DNA of 11,465 nucleotides from Acidimicrobiia bacterium (GCA_013821025.1 JACDHN010000042.1:1-11465); one strand, 5' to 3'; numbered from the stretch's first letter, positions 1 through 6,974 are shown. A program made the numbers and translations. The notes: a model not told the origin generated them from the letters alone.

Positions 1-72
1 GGTGAGGTGAGGTGAGGTGAGGTGAGGTGGGGTGGGGTGGGGTGGGTGGGGTGGGTGGGAGGGGGGTGGGGG
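1..72. repeat. G-rich pentanucleotide tract (GGTGA)5 then GGTGG/GTGGG runs
   Basis: Positions 1-25 are five perfect copies of GGTGA. Positions 26-45 are four copies of GGTGG, and 46-72 are irregular GTGGG and G-run units. The tract contains many closely spaced runs of three or more G, so G-quadruplex formation on the plus strand is plausible. It ends directly against the TAA stop (75-73) of the minus-strand flavoenzyme gene, so it forms that gene's 3' flank. RNA polymerase leaving the gene would read the G-rich strand as template. The tract runs off the left edge, so its full length is unknown. Confidence 0.93.
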
Positions 73-1194
73 TTACAGCATCGAGGTGTCGATGTCGAGG
101 CCGAGGAGGGAGCGGCCAAGGGTGGCGTGCAGCTTGGGGGCCACCATGACGTGCTGGGTGGCGGTGTGCACGTCGCGCAGACACCGCTGCAGCACGCTGG
201 CGCTGTACACGCTGGTGCCACCGGCGAGCGTGTAGGCGGTGTCGACGGCGGCGACAGCACACTCGGTGGCGTGGTTGGCCGCCAGCCGCATGGCGACGCG
301 CCGGGCAACGTCGATCTGCCCGCCTGCCAGTGCCACGTCCCATGTGGTGGCGAGCTCGTCCAGCAGCAACGCCCGACCGCTTCGCAGCCGGGCCTCGGCG
401 CGCGACACCTCGATCTGGGTGTATGGCTGCTCGGCCAACGATCTCGATGCGTACTGCGGGTGCTTGTCAGTGGCGAGCGCCACGAGCTCGTCGAGCGCAT
501 GGCGGGCGATACCGAGCGCCACCCCGGCGATGCCGACCGCCAACAAAGCGAACATCGGGAAGTCCGCCAGCGGCGCGTCGACCACGGGTCTGGTCGCACC
601 TGGCTGCGTGGTGAACTCGGCGCCGACGAGCGCGTCGTCGACGGAGTAGTCGAGCGAACCAGTGCCGCGCATCCCCGACGTGTACCAGGTGTCGTGGAAC
701 TCGACCTCGGCGGCTGGGAACCAGCACAGACGGAACGTGCCGTCGTCGCAGCGCGCGCCGCCGACGATCCAGTGGCAGTGCTGGGTGCCACTCCCCCATT
801 GCCAACGACCGGACACGCGGAAACCGCCGTCGACAGCGCTCGCTGTGCCGTTCGGGGCGAACACGCCGCCGGCCACCGAATCCAGCGGCCCGAAGATCGT
901 GCAGGCGGTGTCGGCCGGCAGCAGTAGCGACAGCGACGAGGTGGTCGAGGCGATCATCGAGCACCAACCGGCGGCGCCGTCACCCTGTGCCACGGTCTCC
1001 ACGGCCGTCACCAATGTCATCGGATCGACGCCAGGACCGCCGTACTCGGGCGGTACGCACAGACGCATCAAGCCAGCGGCGGTCAGCGCCTCGACGGTCG
1101 CCGCCGGAAGTCGGCGCGTTCGCTCGGCCTCGTCGGCGTTGGCTGCTGCGACACCGACCACCGAACGTGCCCGCTCGATGACTGCGGCGTCCAT
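73..1194 (-). CDS. Acyl-CoA dehydrogenase-fold flavoprotein, type-2 C-terminal domain (HsaA/DszC-like monooxygenase or dehydrogenase)
   Basis: The product is a 373-residue flavoprotein of the acyl-CoA dehydrogenase superfamily. An N-terminal helical domain (about 1-105, with CVPPEYGGPGVDP at 46-58) leads to the beta domain. That domain carries SGRWQWGSG at 128-136 and GMRGTGSLDY at 174-183. A C-terminal helical domain of the acyl-CoA_dh_2 type ends in LQRCLRDVHTATQHVM at 335-350. This C-terminal type is shared by flavin-dependent monooxygenases such as HsaA and DszC as well as by uncharacterised dehydrogenases, so the reaction (alpha,beta-dehydrogenation or FMNH2-dependent hydroxylation) is undecided. 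The open frame extends upstream, but ATG at 1194 is preferred: it lies 5 nt after the stop of the upstream flavoenzyme gene and gives a normal family N-terminus. The two genes are almost certainly cotranscribed and may act on the same substrate class. No flavin reductase lies next to it. Confidence 0.88.
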   Translation of the reverse strand: MDAAVIERARSVVGVAAANADEAERTRRLPAATVEALTAAGLMRLCVPPEYGGPGVDPMTLVTAVETVAQGDGAAGWCSMIASTTSSLSLLLPADTACTIFGPLDSVAGGVFAPNGTASAVDGGFRVSGRWQWGSGTQHCHWIVGGARCDDGTFRLCWFPAAEVEFHDTWYTSGMRGTGSLDYSVDDALVGAEFTTQPGATRPVVDAPLADFPMFALLAVGIAGVALGIARHALDELVALATDKHPQYASRSLAEQPYTQIEVSRAEARLRSGRALLLDELATTWDVALAGGQIDVARRVAMRLAANHATECAVAAVDTAYTLAGGTSVYSASVLQRCLRDVHTATQHVMVAPKLHATLGRSLLGLDIDTSML

Positions 1195-1199
1195 CGAGG

Positions 1200-2441
1200 T
1201 CAGCCCGACGCCTCGGCGCCGACCGCGATGGACGACCGGCCGGAGACGCTGGACCACGATTGGGCGCGCTCGACGTCGACGTCGCGGGGCAGCCCGAGCA
1301 CTCGTTCGGCGATGATGTTGCGCTGCACCTCCGTAGTGCCGCCGCCGATGGTCAGCGCCGCCGAGAACAAGAACCCGTCGTTCCAGCTCGGCCCGGCGAG
1401 CGTGCCGCCGCCAGGACGCTCCGGCCCGAGGTTGGCCGAATCGGTGCCCGGCACGAACCCGCGCATGCCGTCGGCTCCCGTCAGCATTGCTTCGGCACCG
1501 ATGGTGTCGCGGGCAAGGTTCATCACCGTCTGGCCGTGAACGTCGGCGAGCAGCTTGCGCACACTGGCCTCCGGTCCCGGCTGCTCGCCCTTCAGCCGGG
1601 CCGTCAGCGTGCGCGTCCTGATCAACTCAAGGATGCTGTGCTCGATGTAGATCTGGGCGTAGCGCTGGCGCAGCGTCGGGTCGGACACGCGCCCGGCCGC
1701 TGCGATCACGTCGAGCGCCGTCGGTCCGTTGCCCCACAGCACACCACCCGACGACAGCGAGATGCGCTCGTTGCCGAGCGTGACCTTGGCCAGCCGCCAG
1801 CCGTCGTGCTCGTCACCCACGAGGTTCTCCGCAGGGATGCGCACGTCGGTGAAGAACACCTCATTGAACGTGTGCCCACCTGTCATCTCGCCGATCGGGC
1901 GGATCTCGATGCCGTCGGCGTCCATCGGGCAGATGAAGTAGGAGATGCCCCGATGCTTTGGGGCATCCGAATCGGTGCGAGCCAGCAGGATGCCGAACGC
2001 GGCGATGTGGGCGCCGCTCGTCCAGATCTTCTGTCCGTTGACGATGAAGTGGTCACCGTCGCGCACGGCCCGGGTACCGAGGTTGGCGAGATCGCTGCCA
2101 CTGCTCGGCTCGGAGAAGAGCTGGCACCAGAACTCCTCGCCGGTGAGGATCGGATTCAGATAGCGATGCTGCTGCTCGGGCGTTCCGGCGTACAGCAACG
2201 TGGGGCCTGCCCAACCGATGCCGATCGGGTTCACCGGCAGTCTCACGCCTGCCGCCCGTAGCTCGGCGTCGATGATCAGCTGATGTATCGGGTCGGCGTC
2301 GAGCCCCCAGGGCGCCGGCCAGTGCGGCGCCACATAGCCCGCCTCGGCGAGTTGCTGAGGTGTCGGCGATCGGTGGGCGGTCAGCCATTCCTGCACCGCC
2401 AACCGACGGGGATCGTCGTCGGACGGCATCGCGAAATCCAT
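1200..2441 (-). CDS. Acyl-CoA dehydrogenase (FadE-like)
   Basis: The product is a 413-residue FAD-dependent acyl-CoA dehydrogenase, expected to introduce a trans-2 double bond into an acyl-CoA and pass electrons to ETF. Visible family motifs are CQLFSEPSSGSD (106-117) and NGQKIWTSGA (135-144) in the FAD/acyl-binding middle domain, FTDVRIPAENLVG (197-209), and the C-terminal TIGGGTTEVQRNIIAERVLGLPRD region (364-387, key residues GGGTTE and NIIAERVLG). The last pattern is typical of actinobacterial FadE proteins. The frame stays open to 2900, but that extension is antisense to the luciferase-like gene. ATG at 2441 is chosen because it follows a TANNNT hexamer by 7 nt and the family homology begins just after it. 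It is the first gene of a two-gene unit and is divergent from the luciferase-like gene. The catalytic glutamate cannot be assigned by eye. Substrate is unknown; some actinobacterial paralogues act on steroid side chains. Confidence 0.92.
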   Translation of the reverse strand: MDFAMPSDDDPRRLAVQEWLTAHRSPTPQQLAEAGYVAPHWPAPWGLDADPIHQLIIDAELRAAGVRLPVNPIGIGWAGPTLLYAGTPEQQHRYLNPILTGEEFWCQLFSEPSSGSDLANLGTRAVRDGDHFIVNGQKIWTSGAHIAAFGILLARTDSDAPKHRGISYFICPMDADGIEIRPIGEMTGGHTFNEVFFTDVRIPAENLVGDEHDGWRLAKVTLGNERISLSSGGVLWGNGPTALDVIAAAGRVSDPTLRQRYAQIYIEHSILELIRTRTLTARLKGEQPGPEASVRKLLADVHGQTVMNLARDTIGAEAMLTGADGMRGFVPGTDSANLGPERPGGGTLAGPSWNDGFLFSAALTIGGGTTEVQRNIIAERVLGLPRDVDVERAQSWSSVSGRSSIAVGAEASG

Positions 2442-2446
2442 GGCCC

Positions 2447-2465
2447 GGAAGGTAGCGCTCCTTCC
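2447..2465. promoter_or_regulatory. Inverted repeat GGAAGG-N7-CCTTCC over the acyl-CoA dehydrogenase promoter
   Basis: GGAAGG at 2447-2452 and CCTTCC at 2460-2465 form 6-bp arms around a 7-nt centre. The left arm overlaps the proposed -10 hexamer of the minus-strand acyl-CoA dehydrogenase gene, a position where a bound repressor would block transcription. The right arm read on the minus strand also resembles a ribosome-binding site (GGAAGGAG), but at 16 nt from the ATG it is too far for a normal one. Arms this short can occur by chance. Confidence 0.35.
2449..2454 (-). promoter_or_regulatory. Proposed -10 box (TACCTT) for the acyl-CoA dehydrogenase gene
   Basis: On the minus strand TACCTT fits TANNNT and ends 7 nt before the ATG at 2441. 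This places the transcription start at or within a base of the start codon, as in leaderless actinobacterial mRNAs. No convincing -35 is visible. Confidence 0.5.
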
Positions 2466-2472
2466 CGCGATC

Positions 2473-2482
2473 GGACCGGTCC
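2473..2482. promoter_or_regulatory. Perfect palindrome GGACCGGTCC in the divergent promoter
   Basis: This 10-bp perfect palindrome lies between the two proposed -10 boxes (2449-2454 on minus, 2491-2496 on plus), within the area where both -35 regions would fall. The intergenic space is only 61 bp. A dimeric regulator bound here could control both directions, but the regulator is not in the window and the call is inference. Confidence 0.35.
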
Positions 2483-2490
2483 AGCTGACG

Positions 2491-2496
2491 TAAGGT
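2491..2496 (+). promoter_or_regulatory. Proposed -10 box (TAAGGT) for the luciferase-like oxidoreductase
   Basis: TAAGGT ends 6 nt before ATG 2503, so transcription would begin at the A of the start codon. No good Shine-Dalgarno sequence is present apart from the AAGG inside this hexamer. Confidence 0.5.
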
Positions 2497-2502
2497 CGAA
2501 CG

Positions 2503-3303
2503 ATGAAGTTCGGTTTCGTGGTTCCGTGGGCCGACGCCACCGATGTTGGCGACCTGGCCGAGGCCGCAGAAGCCAACGAGTGGGACGGCCTGTTCGTGTG
2601 GGAACCGGTTTGGGGAGTCGACGCCTGGGTGAGCCTCGGGCTGGCCGCCGCGCGCACGTCGCGCATCCGCCTCGGCACCATGCTCACCCCACCATCACGG
2701 CGCCGGCCATGGGAACTGGCCAGCCAAGTGGCCACGGTCGACCGGATCTCCGATGGTCGCGTGACGCTGTCGGTGGGACTCGGCGCCGTCGACTCCGGCT
2801 TCGCCGCTTTCGGTGAGGAGTGTGATCGCAAAGTGCGGGCACAGCTGCTCGACGAGTGCCTCGACATCGCCACCGGGCTGTGGGCCGGCCAACCGTTCAA
2901 GTACGACGGTGCGCACTACCACGTGACGCCGACGGAGTTCCCGACGCTCGGCAACACCGTCCAGCAGCCACGGGTGCCGATCTGGTGCGTCGGCGCGCTC
3001 GGCCGCGAGCGCTCGATGCAGCGCGCTCTGCGTTGGGACGGTCTGATCCCCCAGGTGGTCGACGGAGGCACCGCCCGGGAGGCGACGCTCGAGGAGCTCA
3101 GAGATCTCCACGGCACGCTGCCGACTGATCGGCCCTACGACGTGGTCGTGGAGGGACGCGCTGGCGAACACTCGCCGGCGGCGTGGGCTGATGTCGGCGC
3201 CACATGGTGGATCGAGTCGATGTGGGACGCCGTCGGCCAGGCCGAACCCGTCGGCGCTGCGCTCGATCGGCTCGGTGACGGTCCACCCACGAATGGCGAC
3301 TGA
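2503..3303 (+). CDS. LLM-class (luciferase-like) flavin- or F420-dependent oxidoreductase
   Basis: The product is a 266-residue TIM-barrel protein of the bacterial luciferase-like family. Family features are the N-terminal strand MKFGFVVPW, WDGLFVWEPVWG (27-38), RTSRIRLGTMLTPPSRRRPWELASQVATVDRISDGRV in outline at 51-87 (key: R55-L57-G58, P63, P69, L72, D80, S83-G85-R86), and the glycine-rich VGLGA at 91-95. In actinobacteria such proteins mostly use coenzyme F420, but FMN cannot be excluded. It is shorter than many relatives because the C-terminal part is compact. ATG 2503 fits both the conserved N-terminal strand and the upstream TANNNT hexamer. Its stop codon lies inside the next gene (11-nt overlap), so the GNAT gene is probably translationally coupled. 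It is divergent from the acyl-CoA dehydrogenase genes. Substrate is unknown. Confidence 0.9.
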   Translation: MKFGFVVPWADATDVGDLAEAAEANEWDGLFVWEPVWGVDAWVSLGLAAARTSRIRLGTMLTPPSRRRPWELASQVATVDRISDGRVTLSVGLGAVDSGFAAFGEECDRKVRAQLLDECLDIATGLWAGQPFKYDGAHYHVTPTEFPTLGNTVQQPRVPIWCVGALGRERSMQRALRWDGLIPQVVDGGTAREATLEELRDLHGTLPTDRPYDVVVEGRAGEHSPAAWADVGATWWIESMWDAVGQAEPVGAALDRLGDGPPTNGD

Positions 3304-3955
3304 CGCGCCCGCTCTGGAGCGAGTGTTCGCGCAGGCCGCCGCCGGACGACCCCCGCCTCCCGACGGCCTGCACGTCATGCCGGCGCCGCCAGGGCCCGTC
3401 GACGCCGTCGTCGGGTTCTCGTTCCACAACATCGTCGCCAGCGAACTCGACACCGACGAGGTGCGCGCCCAGGTCGATCCCGACGACCCCGCAGGGCCGC
3501 TGCGTGTGACGTTCCTGGCATGGTTGGCGAAGCGGTTGGGCACCACTGCCGGTTCCCTCGACGTCGTGCTGGCCTGCGCCGAAGCCCGCTCGATCGCCGC
3601 TCCTGCGTCGCACCCGTTCGCGCTTTCTCGTCGAGCCGACCTGGTGGAGCATCCGCGAGTGCGGCGGGCGGGCGAGTATCGCACCGATCTGATCGTCGCC
3701 GCCGACGACCGCCTGGACGCCGTTGCCGTGGCCGGAAGGGGGCTGGCCGGGCGGTGGGAGATCTCCTTCGAGCTCGACCAGCGGCGCCGCGGCGCCGGAT
3801 ACGGGAAGACGCTGGCGGCTCACGCCGCCGCGCTCGTCCCCGCCGGTCAACCCGTGTTCGCCCAGGTTGCCCCCGCGAACGCCGCCTCGTTGCGGGTGCT
3901 GCTCGCCGTCGGCTTCCGGCCGATCGGTTCCGAGGTGCTCTTCAGACGGGTGTGA
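3293..3955 (+). CDS. GNAT-family N-acetyltransferase-like protein
   Basis: The product is a 220-residue protein whose C-terminal part shows the GNAT fold. The acetyl-CoA pyrophosphate-binding motif is QRRRGAGYGKTLAAHAA (163-179, the R-x-x-G-x-G/A pattern at about 165-171). Downstream comes NAASLRVLLAVGFRPIGSEVLF (196-217, key residues N196, S199, R201, G207-F208), as in motif B. The first 150 residues are not diagnostic and may hold a lineage-specific domain. The frame is open from 3191, but ATG 3293 is the likely start because it gives a short coupled overlap of 11 nt with the luciferase-like gene. GTG codons slightly upstream are possible. Its 3' end overlaps the convergent molybdopterin oxidoreductase by 14 nt. 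Acceptor substrate is unknown. Confidence 0.75.
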   Translation: MATDAPALERVFAQAAAGRPPPPDGLHVMPAPPGPVDAVVGFSFHNIVASELDTDEVRAQVDPDDPAGPLRVTFLAWLAKRLGTTAGSLDVVLACAEARSIAAPASHPFALSRRADLVEHPRVRRAGEYRTDLIVAADDRLDAVAVAGRGLAGRWEISFELDQRRRGAGYGKTLAAHAAALVPAGQPVFAQVAPANAASLRVLLAVGFRPIGSEVLFRRV

Positions 3956-6248
3956 GACGAACGGGCACAGCCTTGGAGACGGGAGTGTTGGAGCCTGCGG
4001 CCGTGCGGTGGATCGGCACCACGACGTTCGCCTCGGGAAAGTACGCAGCGCACGACCCTCTAGGAAGGTCATAGGGCACGACGGCGAAGCGCTCGGCCCT
4101 GCGCGACCCGTTGTCGTCGACGCCGACGATGTCGACGAGCTGGCCGGCCGAGAGCCCGCGGTCACTGACGTCATCTGGGTTCACGAACACCACGCGCCGG
4201 TTGCCGTGGATGCCGCGATACCGGTCGTCGGGCCCGTACAGCGTGGTGTTGAACTGGTCGTGGCTGCGGATCGTCGTCAGCGTGAGCGCGTCGGCTGGCA
4301 GTGAGGGTGCTGGCTCGAGCCGGGCGGGGGTCATCACGGCCCGCCCCTCCGGAAGCCGCGAGAAGTCGCCAGCACGCGCCGAGTTCGGCAGCTCGATGCC
4401 GTTGGGTTGGCGTACCCGCTCGTTGTAGTCGTCGAAGCCGGGCACCACCGCCTCGATCAGATCCCGGATGCGGTCGTAGTCACCCACCAGGTGCTCCCAG
4501 TCGACGGCGCTGCGGTCCCCCAGCGTGGCGCAGGCGATGCCGGCGACGATGCCCATCTCGCTGCGCACCTCGTCGGACGGAGGATCCAGCCGGCCGCGGG
4601 ACCGGGTGACGATGCCCATCGAGTTCTCCGTTGTCACGAACTGGTCGATACCGCCGGTGCGGTCGGCGTCGGTACGAGCCAGGCACGGCAGCAGGATCGC
4701 CTCGTCACCGACGACGACGTGTGACCGGTTCAGCTTGGTGACGATCGAGACGTTCAGTCCCACATTCGTGAAGGCGTCGGCGGTGAACGCAGTGTCGGGC
4801 GACGCCGACAGCATGTTGCCGCCGAGTGCCACGAACACGTCGATGTCGCCGCGGTGCATGGCCTCGATCGACTCGACGACGTCCAAACCGTGGCGGCGCG
4901 GCGGTTCGAACCCGACCGCGTCGCCGAGCCGGTCGAGGAAGGCCGCAGTCGGCTTGTCGTAGATTCCGACGGTGCGGTCGCCCTGCACGTTGGAGTGGCC
5001 CCGCACCGGGCACAGCCCGGCTCCCTCCTTTCCGATGGCGCCCCGCATCAAGGCGAGGTTCACCATCTGGCGAATCGTGTCGACGGCCCGCTCGTGCTGG
5101 GTGATGCCCATCGCCCAGCACCACACGATCTTCGTGTGAGCGGCGAGCAGCTCGGCCAACTGCTCGATCGACTCGCGTGAGACCCCGCTCGTTGCCAGCA
5201 GGTCGTCCCACTCGCAGGCGTCGACAGCCGCCTCGACATCGACGAAACCAGTCGTGTGGGCGTCGACGAAGGCGTGATCGATGGCCGGCGAGCCCGACCG
5301 CTCGCACGCCAGCAGCGCCTTCTGCACGCCGAGCAACAGCGCCAGGTCTCCCCCGACGCGCACCGGGAGAAAGAGGCTGGCCAGGCTCTGACCGGTGATG
5401 GCCTGCTTCCACCGCCACGGCTTGGTGAAGTCCTGCGGATTGCGCACACTCACCAAGCCGGGTTCGCGCATCGGATTGATCGACACGATGGTGCCGCCGT
5501 GTTCGGCCACGCGCTGGAGGGCTGTCAGCATGCGGGGAGCGTTCGTGCCGGGGTTCTGGCCGATGACGACGACGACGTCGGCGGCCTCGATGTCCTCCAG
5601 CGTGACCGTGCCCTTGGCCACTCCGATCGTCGGCGACAGCGCCACGCCCGACGATTCATGGCACATGTTGGAGCAGTCGGGCAGGTTGTTCGTGCCAAGC
5701 TCGCGCACGAACAGCTGGTACAGGAACGCCGCCTCGTTGGACGCCCGGCCCGACGTGTAGAACACCGCCCGGTTCGGATCGTCGAGTGCGGACAACCGCT
5801 GGCCGATCACAGCCAGCGCCTCGTCCCACGAGATCGGCTCGTAGCGGTCCTCGCCTACCCGCTTGATGGCCGGCGCCGTCAGCCGTCCCGCCTCGTTGAA
5901 CCACTGGTCGCTGCGCGCCGCCAACTGGTCGAGCGACTGCATCGAGAGCGCCTCGGGCGTCAGCCTCGTCGTCGTGGCAGCCTCGGCGACGGCCTTGGCG
6001 CCGTTCTCGCAGAACTCGGCGATCGAGCGGTCCTTGGGGTCTGGCCAGGCACACGACGGACAGTCGAAGCCGTCGTGCTGGTTGAGCCGGGCGAGCAGCG
6101 GCAGCGTGTGCTTGAGCCCGGTCTGATTCAGCGTTACCGACACGGCGCTCGCCACGGCCCGGAACCCGGCGGCCTTGCCCCCGTGCTCGGAGATCTTCAG
6201 CTCGCCGGTCGGTTCGGCCGGCGCGACCGCCCGTTGGCGAGGCTCCAT
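3942..6248 (-). CDS. FdhF/YdeP-family molybdopterin oxidoreductase (formate dehydrogenase alpha-like)
   Basis: The product is a 768-residue cytoplasmic molybdopterin enzyme of the FdhF/YdeP group within the DMSO reductase superfamily. The N-terminus has FDCPSCAWPDPKD (61-73) and EFCENGAKA (78-86); C63, C66 and C80 are candidate iron-sulphur ligands. The Mo ligand is probably the cysteine in NMCHESSG (about C196), at the place of selenocysteine in FdhF. VVVIGQNPGTN (226-236) and the C-terminal FNTTLYGPDDRYRGI and AAYFPEANVVVPI regions match the molybdopterin-dinucleotide-binding domain of YdeP-like proteins. ATG 6248 is preferred over the GTG at 6290 because a TANNNT hexamer sits 6 nt upstream. 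There is no signal peptide and no beta or gamma subunit or fdhD gene nearby, so the electron partner and the substrate are unknown. Formate is possible but not shown; E. coli YdeP is linked to acid resistance. The gene is convergent with, and overlaps, the GNAT gene. Confidence 0.93.
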   Translation of the reverse strand: MEPRQRAVAPAEPTGELKISEHGGKAAGFRAVASAVSVTLNQTGLKHTLPLLARLNQHDGFDCPSCAWPDPKDRSIAEFCENGAKAVAEAATTTRLTPEALSMQSLDQLAARSDQWFNEAGRLTAPAIKRVGEDRYEPISWDEALAVIGQRLSALDDPNRAVFYTSGRASNEAAFLYQLFVRELGTNNLPDCSNMCHESSGVALSPTIGVAKGTVTLEDIEAADVVVVIGQNPGTNAPRMLTALQRVAEHGGTIVSINPMREPGLVSVRNPQDFTKPWRWKQAITGQSLASLFLPVRVGGDLALLLGVQKALLACERSGSPAIDHAFVDAHTTGFVDVEAAVDACEWDDLLATSGVSRESIEQLAELLAAHTKIVWCWAMGITQHERAVDTIRQMVNLALMRGAIGKEGAGLCPVRGHSNVQGDRTVGIYDKPTAAFLDRLGDAVGFEPPRRHGLDVVESIEAMHRGDIDVFVALGGNMLSASPDTAFTADAFTNVGLNVSIVTKLNRSHVVVGDEAILLPCLARTDADRTGGIDQFVTTENSMGIVTRSRGRLDPPSDEVRSEMGIVAGIACATLGDRSAVDWEHLVGDYDRIRDLIEAVVPGFDDYNERVRQPNGIELPNSARAGDFSRLPEGRAVMTPARLEPAPSLPADALTLTTIRSHDQFNTTLYGPDDRYRGIHGNRRVVFVNPDDVSDRGLSAGQLVDIVGVDDNGSRRAERFAVVPYDLPRGSCAAYFPEANVVVPIHRTAAGSNTPVSKAVPVRLTPV

Positions 6249-6254
6249 GGCCCC

Positions 6255-6260
6255 ACGGTA
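6255..6260 (-). promoter_or_regulatory. Proposed -10 box (TACCGT) for the molybdopterin oxidoreductase
   Basis: On the minus strand TACCGT ends 6 nt before ATG 6248, again predicting a leaderless transcript. It supports the shorter start of the gene. The 113-bp gap 6249-6361 holds little else; a 4-bp stem near 6343-6356 is too weak to call a terminator for the lipoprotein gene. Confidence 0.5.
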
Positions 6261-6361
6261 CGCCGAGTTCGACGGCGCGGCACCTTTCACGTCACCGGCT
6301 CGTCGATCGCCCCCGGTTCGCGACCGCTGGCATCCTCGCTTGTTCCCTGCGGGGAGCGCCG

Positions 6362-6829
6362 TCAGTCGGGCATGGCGTCGGCCGGGACGCGGCCGTAGCC
6401 GATCAGGTTGCTGGTCCAGTAAGTACTGAGGGTGCTCTCGCCCACCGGGTACCTGCTGTTGCGGGCGTGGACGATCGTGTCGTTGCCGGCGTAGATGGCG
6501 ACGTGGCTGACCTCACCGCTGTAGCCGTAGAACACGAGGTCACCTGGCTGGAGCTCGTCCTCGCTGATGCGTTCGGTCCAGTTGTATTGGGCCGTCGAGT
6601 TCCTCGGGATGGAGCTGACGCCGGCTTGATTCCAGGCGTAGGAGGTGAGGCCGGAGCAATCGAATCCGGTCTCGGGACTCGAGCCGCCTGACGTGTAGGG
6701 CCGGCCGATCTGCTGGCGGGCGTGATCGGCAGCGGTCTCTCCAGCCGGCCTGCAAGCCGAGAGGCCTGCGACGAGTGCCAGAAGGACCACCGCGAAAGCG
6801 GCTGGAGCGATGCGGAGTCGTGTCGTCAT
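6362..6829 (-). CDS. NlpC/P60-family lipoprotein (cell-wall peptidase)
   Basis: The product is a 155-residue secreted lipoprotein. Residues 1-26 form a lipoprotein signal peptide (R4, R6, a hydrophobic stretch at 8-22, lipobox LSAC ending at C26), so it should be anchored to the outer face of the membrane. The rest is one minimal NlpC/P60 domain: catalytic C58 in FDCSGLTSYAW, H109 in SHVAIYAG and a third polar residue, probably H121 in IVHARNS. NlpC/P60 enzymes usually cleave gamma-D-glutamyl-diaminopimelate or related bonds in peptidoglycan stem peptides. No SH3 or LysM binding domain is present. ATG 6829 is the first codon able to give a complete signal peptide. The gene is divergent from the SDR gene and stands alone, with a conventional promoter and a 5' leader of roughly 30 nt. 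Confidence 0.9.
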   Translation of the reverse strand: MTTRLRIAPAAFAVVLLALVAGLSACRPAGETAADHARQQIGRPYTSGGSSPETGFDCSGLTSYAWNQAGVSSIPRNSTAQYNWTERISEDELQPGDLVFYGYSGEVSHVAIYAGNDTIVHARNSRYPVGESTLSTYWTSNLIGYGRVPADAMPD

Positions 6830-6866
6830 GTGTGAGTTCCCAAGGTTTCGTGTCGTTTGGATGACG

Positions 6867-6896
6867 ACCGTAACCTAATCGCAATCTTGGCGGCAA
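6867..6896 (-). promoter_or_regulatory. Sigma-70-type promoter of the NlpC/P60 lipoprotein gene
   Basis: On the minus strand TTGCCG (6896-6891) and TACGGT (6872-6867) are separated by 18 nt. The start of transcription would be near 6860, leaving a leader of about 30 nt before ATG 6829. A weak GGGAA precedes the ATG by 7 nt. This is the only promoter in the window with a recognisable -35 and a real leader. Confidence 0.45.
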
Positions 6897-6953
6897 CGAC
6901 GCCACCGGGCGATTCTCTCGAGATTGCTCACGAGCGGGCGCAGTTGTGATCGG

Positions 6954-6969
6954 ATCCAGAGCGCTGGAT
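6954..6969. promoter_or_regulatory. Inverted repeat ATCCAG-AGCG-CTGGAT before the SDR gene
   Basis: Perfect 6-bp arms at 6954-6959 and 6964-6969 surround a 4-nt centre. The right arm touches the proposed -10 box of the SDR gene. An 8-nt direct repeat, CGGATCCA, occurs at 6951-6958 and 6977-6984, flanking the promoter. This suggests an operator, but no regulator gene is adjacent. Confidence 0.35.
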
Positions 6970-6974
6970 ACCGT
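6969..6974 (+). promoter_or_regulatory. Proposed -10 box (TACCGT) for the SDR gene
   Basis: TACCGT ends 8 nt before ATG 6983 and is identical to the hexamer proposed for the molybdopterin oxidoreductase. A possible -35, TTGTGA at 6944-6949, has a long 19-nt spacer. Confidence 0.5.

Noticed and set aside
22..927. Long plus-strand open frame of 301 codons
   Set aside because: It is antisense to the well-supported flavoenzyme gene at 73-1194, begins inside the G-rich repeat and has a low-complexity Gly/Arg-rich composition.
1260..2261. 333-codon plus-strand open frame
   Set aside because: It is antisense to the acyl-CoA dehydrogenase gene, with no recognisable motif; long antisense frames are normal in very GC-rich DNA.
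2442..2900. N-terminal extension of the acyl-CoA dehydrogenase frame upstream of ATG 2441
   Set aside because: The extra 153 residues are low-complexity, lie opposite the luciferase-like gene and are not part of the family fold.
2695..4174. Minus-strand frames at 2695-3684 and 3098-4174
   Set aside because: They are shadows of the luciferase-like, GNAT and molybdopterin oxidoreductase genes, Arg/Ser-rich without domains.
6343..6356. Small TCCC...GGGA stem as a terminator of the lipoprotein gene
   Set aside because: Only 4 bp of stem with no T-run; below what can be supported.
5256..6398. 380-codon plus-strand open frame
   Set aside because: It is antisense to the molybdopterin oxidoreductase, whose many family motifs fix the true strand.
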